From Candidatus Obscuribacterales bacterium (GTDB taxonomy: Bacteria; Cyanobacteriota; Vampirovibrionia; Obscuribacterales; Obscuribacteraceae): 64,000 nucleotides of DNA. The notes under the pieces are model-generated. The model was not told the DNA's origin. It worked only from the letters and a program-made list of their open reading frames with translations, and searched no databases. The DNA lies in assembly GCA_019637435.1 (NCBI GenBank), contig JAHBVO010000003.1, forward strand, positions 62,001-126,000, given 5' to 3'. Made by a program: the position numbers and the translations under genes. Each line of letters begins with the position of its first letter. Position 1 is the stretch's first letter. Positions 16,416 to 25,189 of the stretch are shown here, piece by piece.

Positions 16416-16991
16416 ATGTCCAAGAAAAACACCACGCTTCAGGGCATTCGCCTCTCGACCATGAAGCATCAGCTCAAGGCGCTCGCCAGCCAGGTCGACG
16501 CCATCAAGAAGCTCGACTGCGAGCATCACGAGGGTCTGGATCTCGGCGTCGACCCCGAACTCGCCAACATCCAGCACTTCTCGCGCCGCCTCGCTTCCCG
16601 GGCGGAAACCATCGTCATCAAGTCGCGCGAGAACCGGCTCGAAGGTGTTCGCGTCCTTCTCGACAAGATGCGCGAAGATGTGACTTATCTGCTCGAGCAC
16701 GCCGAGGCGTTCCGGACGCACGCCAACGAGCGGGCCGGCGCGCACCTGCGTGAGATCCTTCACGTCGACCCGGCCGAGGTCGACCGCTGCGAGGTCAACG
16801 GCACCGCCTTCACGCACGCCGGCGTGAGCTGCTTCAAAGCCGAAACCAGCCAGTACCACACCATCGAGATGCAAGTGCGAGCGCTGGTGCATCTGGCTCT
16901 GGAAATCGCCTACTTCGCCGGCGACGAAGTGGGCTTGAGCAAGGAGGAAGTTGCCGGGAAGCTGGCAGTGCAAGCGGTCGCGAAGGTCTAA
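16416..16991 (+). CDS. helical hypothetical protein, third gene of macro-like operon
   Basis: A 191-residue, mostly alpha-helical and soluble protein. The ATG follows CAGGAGA and lies 14 bases after the previous stop. Noticeable are a His/Glu-containing segment CEHHEGLDLGVDPELANI, a long coiled region around residues 50-115 (RLASRAETIVIKSRENRLEG, VRVLLDKMREDVTYLLEHAE), and a C-terminal helix. I recognise no family. It ends the operon before a strong hairpin. It may be the target or scaffold for the two macro-like proteins; inference only. Confidence 0.75.
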   Translation: MSKKNTTLQGIRLSTMKHQLKALASQVDAIKKLDCEHHEGLDLGVDPELANIQHFSRRLASRAETIVIKSRENRLEGVRVLLDKMREDVTYLLEHAEAFRTHANERAGAHLREILHVDPAEVDRCEVNGTAFTHAGVSCFKAETSQYHTIEMQVRALVHLALEIAYFAGDEVGLSKEEVAGKLAVQAVAKV

Positions 16992-17048
16992 CCGTCTAGC
17001 GGTTGAACGCAGGCGACGACTGAATTTTAGACAGGTTGTAAACTCCGG

Positions 17049-17076
17049 AGGCGGGACGCGAACGTGCGTCCCGCCT
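17049..17076 (+). terminator. terminator hairpin of the macro-like operon
   Basis: A perfect 11-bp stem AGGCGGGACGC (17049-17059) with GCGTCCCGCCT (17066-17076), followed by CTTCCC rather than a clean T-tract, 57 bases after the stop. Confidence 0.75.
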
Positions 17077-17146
17077 CTTCCCAAACCCATCTACCGCTTC
17101 CACACGGAGGACTATCACTTCTAGTAATCCAACGACACAATCCCCA

Positions 17147-17512
17147 GCGCTGCAATCAAGATTGCAGGTTTCCAGCCAAAACCTGCAAACCAATTTGCAA
17201 CACCTTCGAGTTTGGAGCAGATTGCTACGTTTTGGCGTCACAATTTCAGCGCTGCAATCAAGATTGCAGGTTTCCAGCCAAAACCTGCAAACCAATTTGC
17301 AACACCTTCGAGTTTGGAGCAGATTGCTACGTTTTGGCGTCACAATCTCTGCGCTGCAATCAAGATTGCAGGTTTCCAGCCAAAACCTGCAAACCAATTT
17401 GCAACACCTTCGAGTTTGGAGCAGATTGCTACGTTTTGGCGTCACAATCTCTGCGCTGCAATCAAGATTGCAGATTTCCAGCCAAAACCTGCAAACCAAT
17501 TTGCAACACCTA
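17147..17512. repeat. tandem 102-bp repeat, 3.6 units, rich in nested palindromes
   Basis: Units start at 17147, 17249, 17351 and 17453 (last one partial) with an exact 102-base period and only one or two changes per unit. Each contains TGCAATC-AA-GATTGCA (7-bp arms), GCAGGTTT/AAACCTGC (8-bp arms) and GCAAAccaaTTTGC. Because 102 is a multiple of three and stops are absent, several frames stay open, but none has family similarity or a start site, so I treat it as non-coding. It lies between two convergent genes. Confidence 0.9.
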
Positions 17513-17692
17513 TCGTCCGCTTCCGAGGATTATGGATGAGAAGACGCAACGGTATGGCCTTGTCTATGACCCGATGCCGAAATTCACCAAATCCGGCAAT
17601 CCCTCGTAGACACAACTCGAAATCGGAAACATGCAGATTCTTGCAAAATGCTGGCATCTGGGCATCTTCAAAGAATCTTGTCCACTCTTTTC

Positions 17693-17700
17693 TATAGTAG
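17693..17700 (-). other. TATAGTAG gene-end motif
   Basis: TATAGTAGCAAA, read on the minus strand as TTTGCTACTATA, about 15 bases beyond the hairpin that ends the MBL gene. Confidence 0.5.
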
Positions 17701-17714
17701 CAAATCGGGGGAGT

Positions 17715-17746
17715 CAGGAGCGGCGGAGGTTGACCCGCCGCTCCTG
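17715..17746 (-). terminator. terminator hairpin after MBL hydrolase gene
   Basis: A perfect 12-bp stem (17715-17726 with 17735-17746), 5 bases after the stop; no T-tract follows, but ATTTGCTACTATA does. Confidence 0.75.
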
Positions 17747-17751
17747 TTCGT

Positions 17752-18483
17752 TTAGCCGCTGCGGCGCAGTCCGACGGCCTGTGCGAGCATCAGCAGGATC
17801 GACTTGAACAGACCCGGGCGCTCGGCGTCTTCGCGACGCAGAAGTTCCCGGCGCTCTTCGTCGAGGTACGGATTGCTCTGCCGCTCCTTGCCGATGGTCG
17901 TATGCGGTCCGTGTCCCGGGATGACTTTCGTCTCGTCGGGCAGCGTCATCAGCCGATCGAGCGACGCGAAGATCTTCTCGATCGATCCGCCCGGAAAACG
18001 CCATTGACCGATCGAACCGGCGAAGAGCGTGTCGCCGGAGAAGAGCAGGCTGTTGTTCGCGACGTGGAAGCAGCAGGCACCCGGAGAATGTCCAGGCGTG
18101 TGCATCACGCGCGCAGCGATGCTGCCGGCTTCGACAACATCGCCCTCGCAGAGCCAGCGATTCGGACGAGGCGGTCTCGGGCTGAACGAACCACCGAAGA
18201 GCTTCGTCTGCACGGGCGTGAGCCGATACAGCCAGGCGTCTTTGCGATGGATGGCGATCTTGGCGCCGGTCGCCTTCTGCACCTCGCGAGCCGCAAGCAC
18301 ATGGTCGAAGTGACCGTGCGTGATCAGGATCTGGCGCACGTTAAGCCCGAGCTCTTTGACGCGCGCCAGGATTTTGTCCGCGTCTCCGCCGGGGTCGACG
18401 ATCAACGCCTCGCGGGTTTCCGGGCACCCGATAATCGAACAGTTGCAGTCCACCGGACCGGTCTCAAACGATTCGAGAATCAT
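17752..18483 (-). CDS. metallo-beta-lactamase-fold hydrolase, glyoxalase-II-like
   Basis: A 243-residue cytosolic MBL-fold hydrolase. Metal ligands are all visible: THGHFDH (HxHxDH) near residue 56, PGHSPG near 130, the bridging aspartate in FSGDTLF near 150, and the last histidine in PGHGPHT near 195. The spacing fits the hydroxyacylglutathione hydrolase-like (YcbL-type) subgroup that cleaves thioesters. A tail of about 40 residues with ERRELLRREDAE follows the core. AGGAGA precedes the ATG. It is the last of a minus-strand run with the 18661, Rieske and ZIP genes. Substrate cannot be stated. Confidence 0.9.
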   Translation of the reverse strand: MILESFETGPVDCNCSIIGCPETREALIVDPGGDADKILARVKELGLNVRQILITHGHFDHVLAAREVQKATGAKIAIHRKDAWLYRLTPVQTKLFGGSFSPRPPRPNRWLCEGDVVEAGSIAARVMHTPGHSPGACCFHVANNSLLFSGDTLFAGSIGQWRFPGGSIEKIFASLDRLMTLPDETKVIPGHGPHTTIGKERQSNPYLDEERRELLRREDAERPGLFKSILLMLAQAVGLRRSG

Positions 18484-18660
18484 TCCAATGGGTCTCCTTT
18501 TGTCACTTTCCGCAGCGCAAGCACTTCGGGAAGCCTGTTTCTATTTTAACGACACCACTCACGGTATCACAACATCTTACTCGGTCGCGCTACACCGTAG
18601 TCGCGTGTCAGAGCGCAAGCGATATTTAGAACGACAGATGCCACCACCAGACCCAGCGCC

Positions 18661-19209
18661 CTAGGCGCCGACGACCTGCTCGAAGCCCTCGGGCGCCGGA
18701 GCCTTTTCCGCCATGCGCTCGACCTGCTTGCAGCGGTAGCCTTCGTGAAGAAGCAACCACTGGAAGGCGCCGAACTGCACGCTGGCGCGACCGTCGCCGC
18801 CCGCCTTGCCGCTCAGACTGCTGAGTTCTTCAACGGTCCAGGGACAATCGGTTTCGAACAGAACCGGCGTGATTGCGCCCTTCCGGTTGCCCTCCAGATA
18901 GACGAGTTGACGAAGCGGACTCGCCTCGTCCTTGGCGAGCAGCGCGTCGATGCGCGGCGTGACGCCGATGGTGGCGGCTTCGACTTCCTGGCGCAGCTCG
19001 ACGAGGTCGATGCTGTCGAGCCAGGTCCGGTCGAACCGCTGCAGACGAAGCGGCGCCCGCGTACCGGTATCGACGCTCCTGCCGTCGGCTCCGCGATGAT
19101 AGACCACGCGTTCACCATCGACGATATCGATGAGTTCGGCGCGGTTGCGAACGACGAGAATCAGTGCCTGCTCGTTGATGAACAGCAGGCGACGTTTTGA
19201 ATCGCTCAT
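18661..19209 (-). CDS. hypothetical protein downstream of Rieske oxygenase
   Basis: A 182-residue protein of unrecognised family. TAGGAG precedes the ATG. The N-terminal part is beta-rich (KRRLLFINEQALILVV), the middle is charged and helical (DLVELRQEVEAATIGV), and the last 30 residues are Pro/Ala/Glu-rich. No signal peptide or membrane segment. It lies 72 bases after the Rieske gene stop and codon use is equally G/C-rich, so cotranscription is likely. Confidence 0.75.
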   Translation of the reverse strand: MSDSKRRLLFINEQALILVVRNRAELIDIVDGERVVYHRGADGRSVDTGTRAPLRLQRFDRTWLDSIDLVELRQEVEAATIGVTPRIDALLAKDEASPLRQLVYLEGNRKGAITPVLFETDCPWTVEELSSLSGKAGGDGRASVQFGAFQWLLLHEGYRCKQVERMAEKAPAPEGFEQVVGA

Positions 19210-19281
19210 GAATGGAACTCCTATCGGTTAGAGATTTCGACCGGAGAGGCTGTTTAAAGCCCCTCCAGCCGTTTTAAAAAC

Positions 19282-20415
19282 CTATTCGCTATTCCGCTTC
19301 TTGCGAGCGGTCTTCTCCTGCGTCTCGCGCCGTTTCCAGCTGCGACCGAACGACTCGTTCGCGGTGCGGACCGGCGACGGCAGAATGGTGATCTTGCCGC
19401 CGCGGTGGGTCTCGTAGATGTGATCCGCGGCGCTGTTTCCAGCCTTGAGGACCTTGTCGTAGAGATTGCGCGCCGCCAGGAGATATTTGTCGACGGGAAC
19501 GCCGACCGCGCGAGGCAGCACCTCGGGAATGCACGACTCGATGACGAGCCGGTCTTCTTCGAGAATGCGTTCGCCGAGGTTCTTCAGCTTGGTGTCCGCG
19601 ACGTCGCTCTTGTCGAAGTTGCGGCAGCCGTACATGCGGATGAGCACCTCGTTTTCATCGAGGGGCGTGAACGTGAACAGCGTCACGTCCTTGTACTTGC
19701 CGATCGAAAAATCGTTGACCACGAGCGTCGGCACGTGGTACCGGCAGAAAACCTTCACGTCCGGATTTTCGCCGAGCTCGGGCACCGGCGGGAAGAACCA
19801 GTTGTCCGGGTTGAGCTTGACGTAGACCGTGCACGACACCTCGTGCTCGCCCTTCGTGACTTTGTAGTCGTCGCGGTAGGGATGCGCGCCGTTGCCGAAG
19901 GTGGCGGCGTGCAGGTAGGAGAAGTGGGTGAAGTCGACCAGGTTCTCCAGCATCGGACGAACCGAACCGCGCCAGACCAGATCGTGATACAGCCGGTGGA
20001 ATTCGGGTTTGTCGAATTCGGGAACGTCGACAATCGGCGGTCGCTTGTCCTCCGGGGCATCGCCCAGGAAGATCCAGAGCAGACCGTACTTCTCGACGAT
20101 CGGGTAGGAGTCGACCATCAAGGTCGGCGGAATCTTGCCCGATTCGAGGATCGAAGGCACCTCGTGACACTTGCCGTCCGAACCGAAACCGAAGTTGTGG
20201 TAGGGGCACACGAGATTGCCGTTCTTCACGCAGCCGAGCGACAACGCCGCACCCATGTGGGGGCAGACGTCGTTGACCGCCGTGTACTTACCCGCCGAGT
20301 CGATGAAGAGCGCCAGGTTTTGACCGAGCGCCTTCTTCTTCAACGGCTGGGTTTCCACAGTCAGCTCTTCGGCGCGAGCGATGCAGTACCAGGAATTTTT
20401 GAGCCATTCTTTCAT
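19282..20415 (-). CDS. Rieske [2Fe-2S] non-haem iron oxygenase, paralogue 1
   Basis: A 377-residue Rieske-type aromatic ring/chlorophyll-catabolism-like oxygenase. Rieske cluster ligands are in VCPHMGAALSLG (CxH) and LVCPYHNF (CxxH), about residues 48-70. The catalytic iron site is suggested by ENLVDFTHFSYLHAATFG, with the family's two histidines. The start MKEWLKNSW matches the beginning of the second Rieske protein in this window (MKREWLKGFW); longer in-frame upstream sequence lacks similarity. It follows the ZIP gene by 82 bases. The basic tail (SWKRRETQEKTARKKRNSE) is unlike paralogue 2. Substrate unknown; family members act on phenylpropanoids, pheophorbide or sterols. Confidence 0.88.
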   Translation of the reverse strand: MKEWLKNSWYCIARAEELTVETQPLKKKALGQNLALFIDSAGKYTAVNDVCPHMGAALSLGCVKNGNLVCPYHNFGFGSDGKCHEVPSILESGKIPPTLMVDSYPIVEKYGLLWIFLGDAPEDKRPPIVDVPEFDKPEFHRLYHDLVWRGSVRPMLENLVDFTHFSYLHAATFGNGAHPYRDDYKVTKGEHEVSCTVYVKLNPDNWFFPPVPELGENPDVKVFCRYHVPTLVVNDFSIGKYKDVTLFTFTPLDENEVLIRMYGCRNFDKSDVADTKLKNLGERILEEDRLVIESCIPEVLPRAVGVPVDKYLLAARNLYDKVLKAGNSAADHIYETHRGGKITILPSPVRTANESFGRSWKRRETQEKTARKKRNSE

Positions 20416-20497
20416 GTGGTTGCTCCACGTTGGGCCGGTCAGCACCGCGGACGGTACCAACCGGCGAGAATAGTTTTCGTTGAAACGAAACCGCGTG

Positions 20498-21481
20498 CTA
20501 CTCGAACAGCAGAATGGCAGCCATAAGCGCCACGCCGACGAGCGACACGAGGAAGTACTGGAAGCCGTTGCCCTCCTGCGATTCCTGAAGCACGTGCGGC
20601 ACCAGAATGCAGGCAGCAATGTAGAGAAGTGCACCGGCGGCAACAGCCGTCGCGAAGAAGACGAACGAGCCGACCATCGAGCCGATGACGAACGCCGCGA
20701 GGATGCCGACCAGACTGAGCAGACCGCTCAGGAAGTTGGTGAGCAGCGCCTTGCGTTTCGAGAAGCCCGAGTGACGCATCACAGCGTAATCGCCCAGCTC
20801 GAGAGGAATCTCGTGCAGGAAGATAGTGATAGTCGCAGCGATACCGGCGGGCACGCTAATTAGAAACGCGGTACCGATGACGATACCATCGAGGATGTTC
20901 TCGATGCTGTCGCCGACAGCCACGAGATAGCCCTCAGTTCGCTCGCCTTGCGCATTCGTGCGTTTGCGCAACAAGATATCCACGGCGTAGAAACCGAGGA
21001 AGCCGAGGAGCATCAACGAGGCCGTGACCAGACCGATGTGCCCATGTCCGGCATGCTCATCGTGCGTGGAAGTCGGTGCCGGAACCTTCGCGTCATGATC
21101 ATGGTCATGTTCTACCGCGTCGTGATCGTGGTCATGTTCGACCGCGTCGTGGTCATGCTCATGCTCGACCGCTTCGTGGTCATGCTCGTGCTCGCCCTTG
21201 ACCGCATCGTGGTCGTGATGAGGAGCGGCAGTGGCGGTTTCATCGCCGTGCACATGAACATGGACCTGAACGCCACGTCCGGACATCCACTCCTGCTCGA
21301 GGGTAATCGAATGCGGCAGCAGATGCAGCACGGCGTTACCGAGCATCGCACCAGCAGCCAGCGCAAGCAAGATGTGAGACACCCGCTTGTGAAGGTCCTT
21401 GCCCTGGAAGAAAGTGAGCAAACCGACCAAAGAAACAGCGCTGACGAGGACACCCGCCAGCAGCGCATAAAGTAGGGTCAT
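20498..21481 (-). CDS. ZIP family zinc/metal transporter with His-rich loop
   Basis: A 327-residue ZIP-family divalent metal importer. The N-terminus MTLLYALLAGVLVSAVSL starts the first membrane segment; the metal-binding helices carry GDSIENILDGIVIG and ATITIFLHEIPLELGD, the ZIP signature. The loop between helices III and IV (about residues 75-150) is a long His/Asp repeat (EHDHDHDAVEHDHDHDA) for metal sensing or capture. The ATG at 21481 follows AGGGG. A Zur-box-like palindrome at 21839-21859 lies about 360 bases upstream. It heads the minus-strand run that continues with the Rieske gene. Confidence 0.9.
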   Translation of the reverse strand: MTLLYALLAGVLVSAVSLVGLLTFFQGKDLHKRVSHILLALAAGAMLGNAVLHLLPHSITLEQEWMSGRGVQVHVHVHGDETATAAPHHDHDAVKGEHEHDHEAVEHEHDHDAVEHDHDHDAVEHDHDHDAKVPAPTSTHDEHAGHGHIGLVTASLMLLGFLGFYAVDILLRKRTNAQGERTEGYLVAVGDSIENILDGIVIGTAFLISVPAGIAATITIFLHEIPLELGDYAVMRHSGFSKRKALLTNFLSGLLSLVGILAAFVIGSMVGSFVFFATAVAAGALLYIAACILVPHVLQESQEGNGFQYFLVSLVGVALMAAILLFE

Positions 21482-21838
21482 GATTTTTCCCCTGGTTAAA
21501 GTTCTAACCAGCCAACTCTCCGTATCCATGCCGATTCCCACTGTGAAGCAGAAACGACCGGAACCCATGAGGCATTACCAGGCGCCACATGTCGAACTTC
21601 TCCGCAGGTTGGAAAACCAGAAGAAGAACGCAAGAAGTTAGACTTAGTTGGATTGGGTGGAAAGAATTCCTATTGGAACTCAAGAACGTATTTGGTGCTT
21701 TGAACGTAATGCGCGCAAAGTAACATAAGCAAATAAGTTTGTTGTAAAGAGGCGCACGCCAATGGTTTTGCGAACAGCGACAGGTGGCGGACTGAAACTA
21801 ATTATGCCCAAAATATGACGCCTTACATTAGCGAACGA

Positions 21839-21859
21839 AAATGAAAGTCGTTTTCATTT
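21839..21859. promoter_or_regulatory. Zur/Fur-like palindromic operator
   Basis: Perfect inverted repeat AAATGAAA-GTCGT-TTTCATTT between the ZIP gene (minus) and the 21977 gene (plus). Its GTCGTTTTCAT half recurs at 36011-36034, and a related ACCGTTTTC at 35739-35766 and 35948-35966, upstream of the His-rich metal-binding protein. Confidence 0.5.
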
Positions 21860-21976
21860 CCACTTCGCACCGCTCGCGCTAGCAGCCCTCGCCAATTTCT
21901 TAAACCCCTTTCACCATGTGCTTAACTTATAGATAGGGACCCTAATAAAAGAGCGCAATGCGATTTACCAAAGCTC

Positions 21977-23224
21977 GTGTTTGAATTCACACACAAAGAT
22001 TTCTCAATCAGGCTGACGGCACTCGACGGCATGCCCCGAAAGGCTGTCTGCCGCTATGAAATCAGCAAAAACGGGCGGTCAACTACCGGATATTCGCTTC
22101 TCACTCCCTTCATGACTCTCCTCAACGGTCTGCGCGACGTATACGCGGATGCCCAACTACGGAAATCAAACTCCCTTAACTCATCACCGAGCACTGCGCA
22201 CTTGTTCATCCCATATCTATCGAATCGCTTCGCAGCAGCTTTCGCACCAAACCTCTTTACTAACATTTGGCAGATAACAAGCTGTGCGCAAGTCAACATT
22301 CAATTCTCATCGACAACTACCGAAGCCGTTTCTATCAGAGGCACGATCGACTTTACTTACGAACTTCTAGAGTGGCAGTTTCATTTGAGCGCTTCTCCTC
22401 CTGCCTCCGGCGAGCCGAACTCTGACTGTCGCATACAGGAAGAAATAGAGGGCTCTCGCCTGCCGCAGATAATCGAAGAGTTGAATAACTTCATCGCTTC
22501 ATTCGACACAGACGAATTACTTAGCAAATTAAAACAGCCTGGTGAACGCAATGTGACAAAACCTGGATACCAGCTTGCAAAGCCGAGTCGAAGCAGTATC
22601 GAAACAGCGCGAAAACTCGCACAGAAATTGAAGTTCAATAAGGCGACTATAGATGCAATCCTTCCGGAAGCTCGTGACGAATTTACTTATACAGTCCTCG
22701 AGCGCCGTCGCCGCTCACACGATCGAGAAACTCCACCGATCCCCTCTGATCCGGTTTTAGCCATGCGTTTGCCCGGTATCACATTTGGTATCAACGACAC
22801 ACGTGACCTCGAACAATTGAGGGGTCGCCTCCCGCAAGGCTATAACGCGTTCGCATATGAGTCCGTCCGCCCTCCGCGAGGAACGACGCCGTTTAAACTC
22901 ACGTATAAAGCCATCCTCCTACACCACGTAAATGAAACAGACTTTGTTGCCATTATGGGTCCGGAGTCAGATTCACTGACGACTGAGGAAATAGTTCAGC
23001 AGATAATCGCTTGGCAAGACCGACATCCCGTTGCGGTTTACGAGGCGACGCGGAACAGTATTACCCTGAAATTTGAGTCGATATCAGACTCAAGCGCCAG
23101 ACACCTACTAATTGACGAAATTTTCGAACTCTGCGCCGAAATCGAGTATATGTGCGCAGACTCGCAGCGAAGAACGGATGAAGCATTGCAAACTCACGGG
23201 TTCATCAATTTCTGGTGGGATTAA
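21977..23224 (+). CDS. hypothetical protein with C-terminal DUF4253-like domain
   Basis: A 415-residue soluble protein starting at GTG 21977. The last 110 residues match the DUF4253 layout: a hydrophobic strand (FVAIMGPESDSLTTEEIVQQI), AWQDRHPVAVYEATRNSITLKF, a helix ending in FELCAEIEYMCADS, and a final FINFWWD. The N-terminal 250 residues show no family I recognise. Function of DUF4253 is unknown; it is often seen near immunity or sensing genes. Codon use is less G/C-rich than the genes before it. It is followed closely by a methyltransferase and ACMSD, possibly one transcript. Confidence 0.75.
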   Translation: MFEFTHKDFSIRLTALDGMPRKAVCRYEISKNGRSTTGYSLLTPFMTLLNGLRDVYADAQLRKSNSLNSSPSTAHLFIPYLSNRFAAAFAPNLFTNIWQITSCAQVNIQFSSTTTEAVSIRGTIDFTYELLEWQFHLSASPPASGEPNSDCRIQEEIEGSRLPQIIEELNNFIASFDTDELLSKLKQPGERNVTKPGYQLAKPSRSSIETARKLAQKLKFNKATIDAILPEARDEFTYTVLERRRRSHDRETPPIPSDPVLAMRLPGITFGINDTRDLEQLRGRLPQGYNAFAYESVRPPRGTTPFKLTYKAILLHHVNETDFVAIMGPESDSLTTEEIVQQIIAWQDRHPVAVYEATRNSITLKFESISDSSARHLLIDEIFELCAEIEYMCADSQRRTDEALQTHGFINFWWD

Positions 23225-23262
23225 CTCTTCTGCTAAAATCTGACTTTTCGCAGAGGGTGATT

Positions 23263-24093
23263 ATGAGCGCAACGCTGTCAATCGATTACATTCAGGGCTG
23301 GCGGCGCTGGTCAGATCTGCACCATCCTGCAAATTTCGAGATTACGATCGTCGAACAGTTTCTCGACTTAAAACGCAACGAGAACACTGATATCAAGCCG
23401 CTCGCAGCGATGAACATACTAGAAATTGGCTGCGGCGACGGACGAGTGATGCGCGAATTTGCGCCGGTCGCAAAGTCCGTAGTCGGCATCGACACAAACT
23501 CTCAGGTGATCGAGTTTCTACAATCCGAAATCGAACAAGCCTTTATGGCAATTATCAGTTCCAATCTGGACGCGGCAAACATCAACGTCGCCGTCGAAAA
23601 AATGAGCGGCACCGACCTGCAGTTCGAAGATGAAAGCTTCGACCTCGTCCTCTTCCCCTGGTCACTTCATCAGATTGAAGATAAACAGACCGCGCTCAAA
23701 GAGGCGAAGCGCGTTCTTGCTCCGAACGGACACCTGGTCGTTTTCGGTCTCCTTCCTGGCGGAGAGTATGAAAACGCAGTCGCTGAACTCGGTTTAGATC
23801 CCGGACCGCAAGTCGATCCAGTTGAAGCATATGAAAAACCTTTGATAGAAGCATTCGGCAAGATCGACGATTCCTTGACTATCAGCTCGAAACCGGAAGA
23901 CAAAGAATTCGGTTTTCTATTTCCCGATATCGAAACCGCGATATCAGACTGGAAGTGGGCGCTTCAAAACTGGCATGAACAGTCGGTTCAACAGGAGCAG
24001 TTGAAAACCATGTCAGCGCGAATGGAGAGAAACGTTCGCAAAGACGGCGTGTTCATGAACATCTCCGGTCGCGCGTATCTCTGCTCTAAGTAG
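23263..24093 (+). CDS. class I SAM-dependent methyltransferase
   Basis: A 276-residue methyltransferase. Motif I is ILEIGCGDGRVMREF near residue 60, followed by the acidic VVGIDTNSQVIEF (SAM ribose), a DLVLFPWSLHQIED motif IV region and GHLVVFGLLPGG. It belongs to the UbiE/Methyltransf_11 type. The ATG at 23263 has GAGGGTG upstream. It lies 38 bases after the DUF4253 gene and 38 bases before ACMSD, so cotranscription is likely. The substrate is unknown. Confidence 0.88.
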   Translation: MSATLSIDYIQGWRRWSDLHHPANFEITIVEQFLDLKRNENTDIKPLAAMNILEIGCGDGRVMREFAPVAKSVVGIDTNSQVIEFLQSEIEQAFMAIISSNLDAANINVAVEKMSGTDLQFEDESFDLVLFPWSLHQIEDKQTALKEAKRVLAPNGHLVVFGLLPGGEYENAVAELGLDPGPQVDPVEAYEKPLIEAFGKIDDSLTISSKPEDKEFGFLFPDIETAISDWKWALQNWHEQSVQQEQLKTMSARMERNVRKDGVFMNISGRAYLCSK

Positions 24094-24131
24094 CCAGTGT
24101 TTAAACCACATGAAACCGGAACGGAATCGAA

Positions 24132-25142
24132 ATGACCATACAAAAAATTGACGTCCACACGCATATTTTGCCAAAGAAACTTCCTGCCTGGAAAGACAAG
24201 TTCGGCTACGGCGGCTTCATCACACTAGATCATCACGCGCCATGCAAAGCAAAAATGATGCGCGACGACGGAAAGTTCTTTCGCGAAATCGAACACAACT
24301 GCTGGGATTCCACACAGAGAGCCAGGGAATGCGACGAGCAAAACGTCGGCATTCAAGTTCTCTCCACCGTTCCTGTCATGTTCAGCTACTGGACGAAACC
24401 GCAAGATGGGCTTGATATCGCGAAGTTTCTGAACGACGACCTTGCGGAGAGCGTTGCTAAACACCCCGATCGTTTCATCGGTTTGGGAACATTGCCGCTG
24501 CAAGACCCTGATGCAGCGGTAAAAGAACTCGAGCGCTGCATGAAGGACTTAAACTTTCGCGGCATACAAATCGGCTCGCATGTCAATGATTGGAACTTGA
24601 ATGAACCAGCTCTCTATGCGGTTTTCGAAGCGGCAGCGAAACTTGATGCAGCGATTTTTGTTCACCCCTGGGAAATGATGGGCGAGGACAAAATGCAAAA
24701 ATACTGGCTCCCATGGCTGGTCGGAATGCCTGCAGAAACGACTCGCGCAATCGCATCGCTAATCTTTGGAGGAGTTTTGGAACGATTGCCGAATTTGCGA
24801 TTCGCATTCGCGCACGGCGGAGGCTCTTTTCCAGCTACGATCGGAAGGCTTCAACACGGTTTTGAAGCACGCCCCGATTTGTGCGCAATAGACAATGAAA
24901 AGGGTCCGATGGAATACCTCGGCAAGTTTTACGTCGATTCACTCACACACGACGCCGACATGCTCAGGCATGTGATCAAACTTTTCGGCGACGACAAAAT
25001 TATGCTTGGAACCGACTATCCGTTTCCTCTCGGGGAGTTGGAACCGGGCAAGCTGATCGAATCGCTGGATGACGTCTCAAACGAATCGAAGCAAAAGATG
25101 CTTCGCGAGAATGCACTCACCTGGCTCGGACTAGAACGCTGA
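24132..25142 (+). CDS. 2-amino-3-carboxymuconate-6-semialdehyde decarboxylase (ACMSD)
   Basis: A 336-residue amidohydrolase-superfamily decarboxylase of tryptophan/3-hydroxyanthranilate catabolism; it diverts aminocarboxymuconate semialdehyde away from quinolinate and NAD. Metal ligands: DVHTHIL (HxH) at the start, FVHPWEM, FAHGGGSFP and GTDYPFPLGELEPG. The family-specific stretches FGYGGFITLDHH, NCWD, QVLSTVPVMFSYW, YWLPWLVGMPAETT and RPDLCA resemble the characterised animal and bacterial enzymes very closely. The length equals that of the family. No other kynurenine-pathway gene is in the window. Confidence 0.93.
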   Translation: MTIQKIDVHTHILPKKLPAWKDKFGYGGFITLDHHAPCKAKMMRDDGKFFREIEHNCWDSTQRARECDEQNVGIQVLSTVPVMFSYWTKPQDGLDIAKFLNDDLAESVAKHPDRFIGLGTLPLQDPDAAVKELERCMKDLNFRGIQIGSHVNDWNLNEPALYAVFEAAAKLDAAIFVHPWEMMGEDKMQKYWLPWLVGMPAETTRAIASLIFGGVLERLPNLRFAFAHGGGSFPATIGRLQHGFEARPDLCAIDNEKGPMEYLGKFYVDSLTHDADMLRHVIKLFGDDKIMLGTDYPFPLGELEPGKLIESLDDVSNESKQKMLRENALTWLGLER

Positions 25143-25189
25143 ACGGATTTTGATGCAGAACGAAGAGTTTGGTTCTCTTAGCGAAGCGA

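Noticed and set aside
17064..17609. Repeat-encoded protein across the 102-bp array
   Set aside because: Several frames on both strands are open only because the period is a multiple of three; no start signal or similarity.
20416..20643. N-terminal extension of Rieske paralogue 1
   Set aside because: Arg/Ser/Cys-rich sequence upstream of MKEWLK has no match in the paralogue, which starts at the same point.
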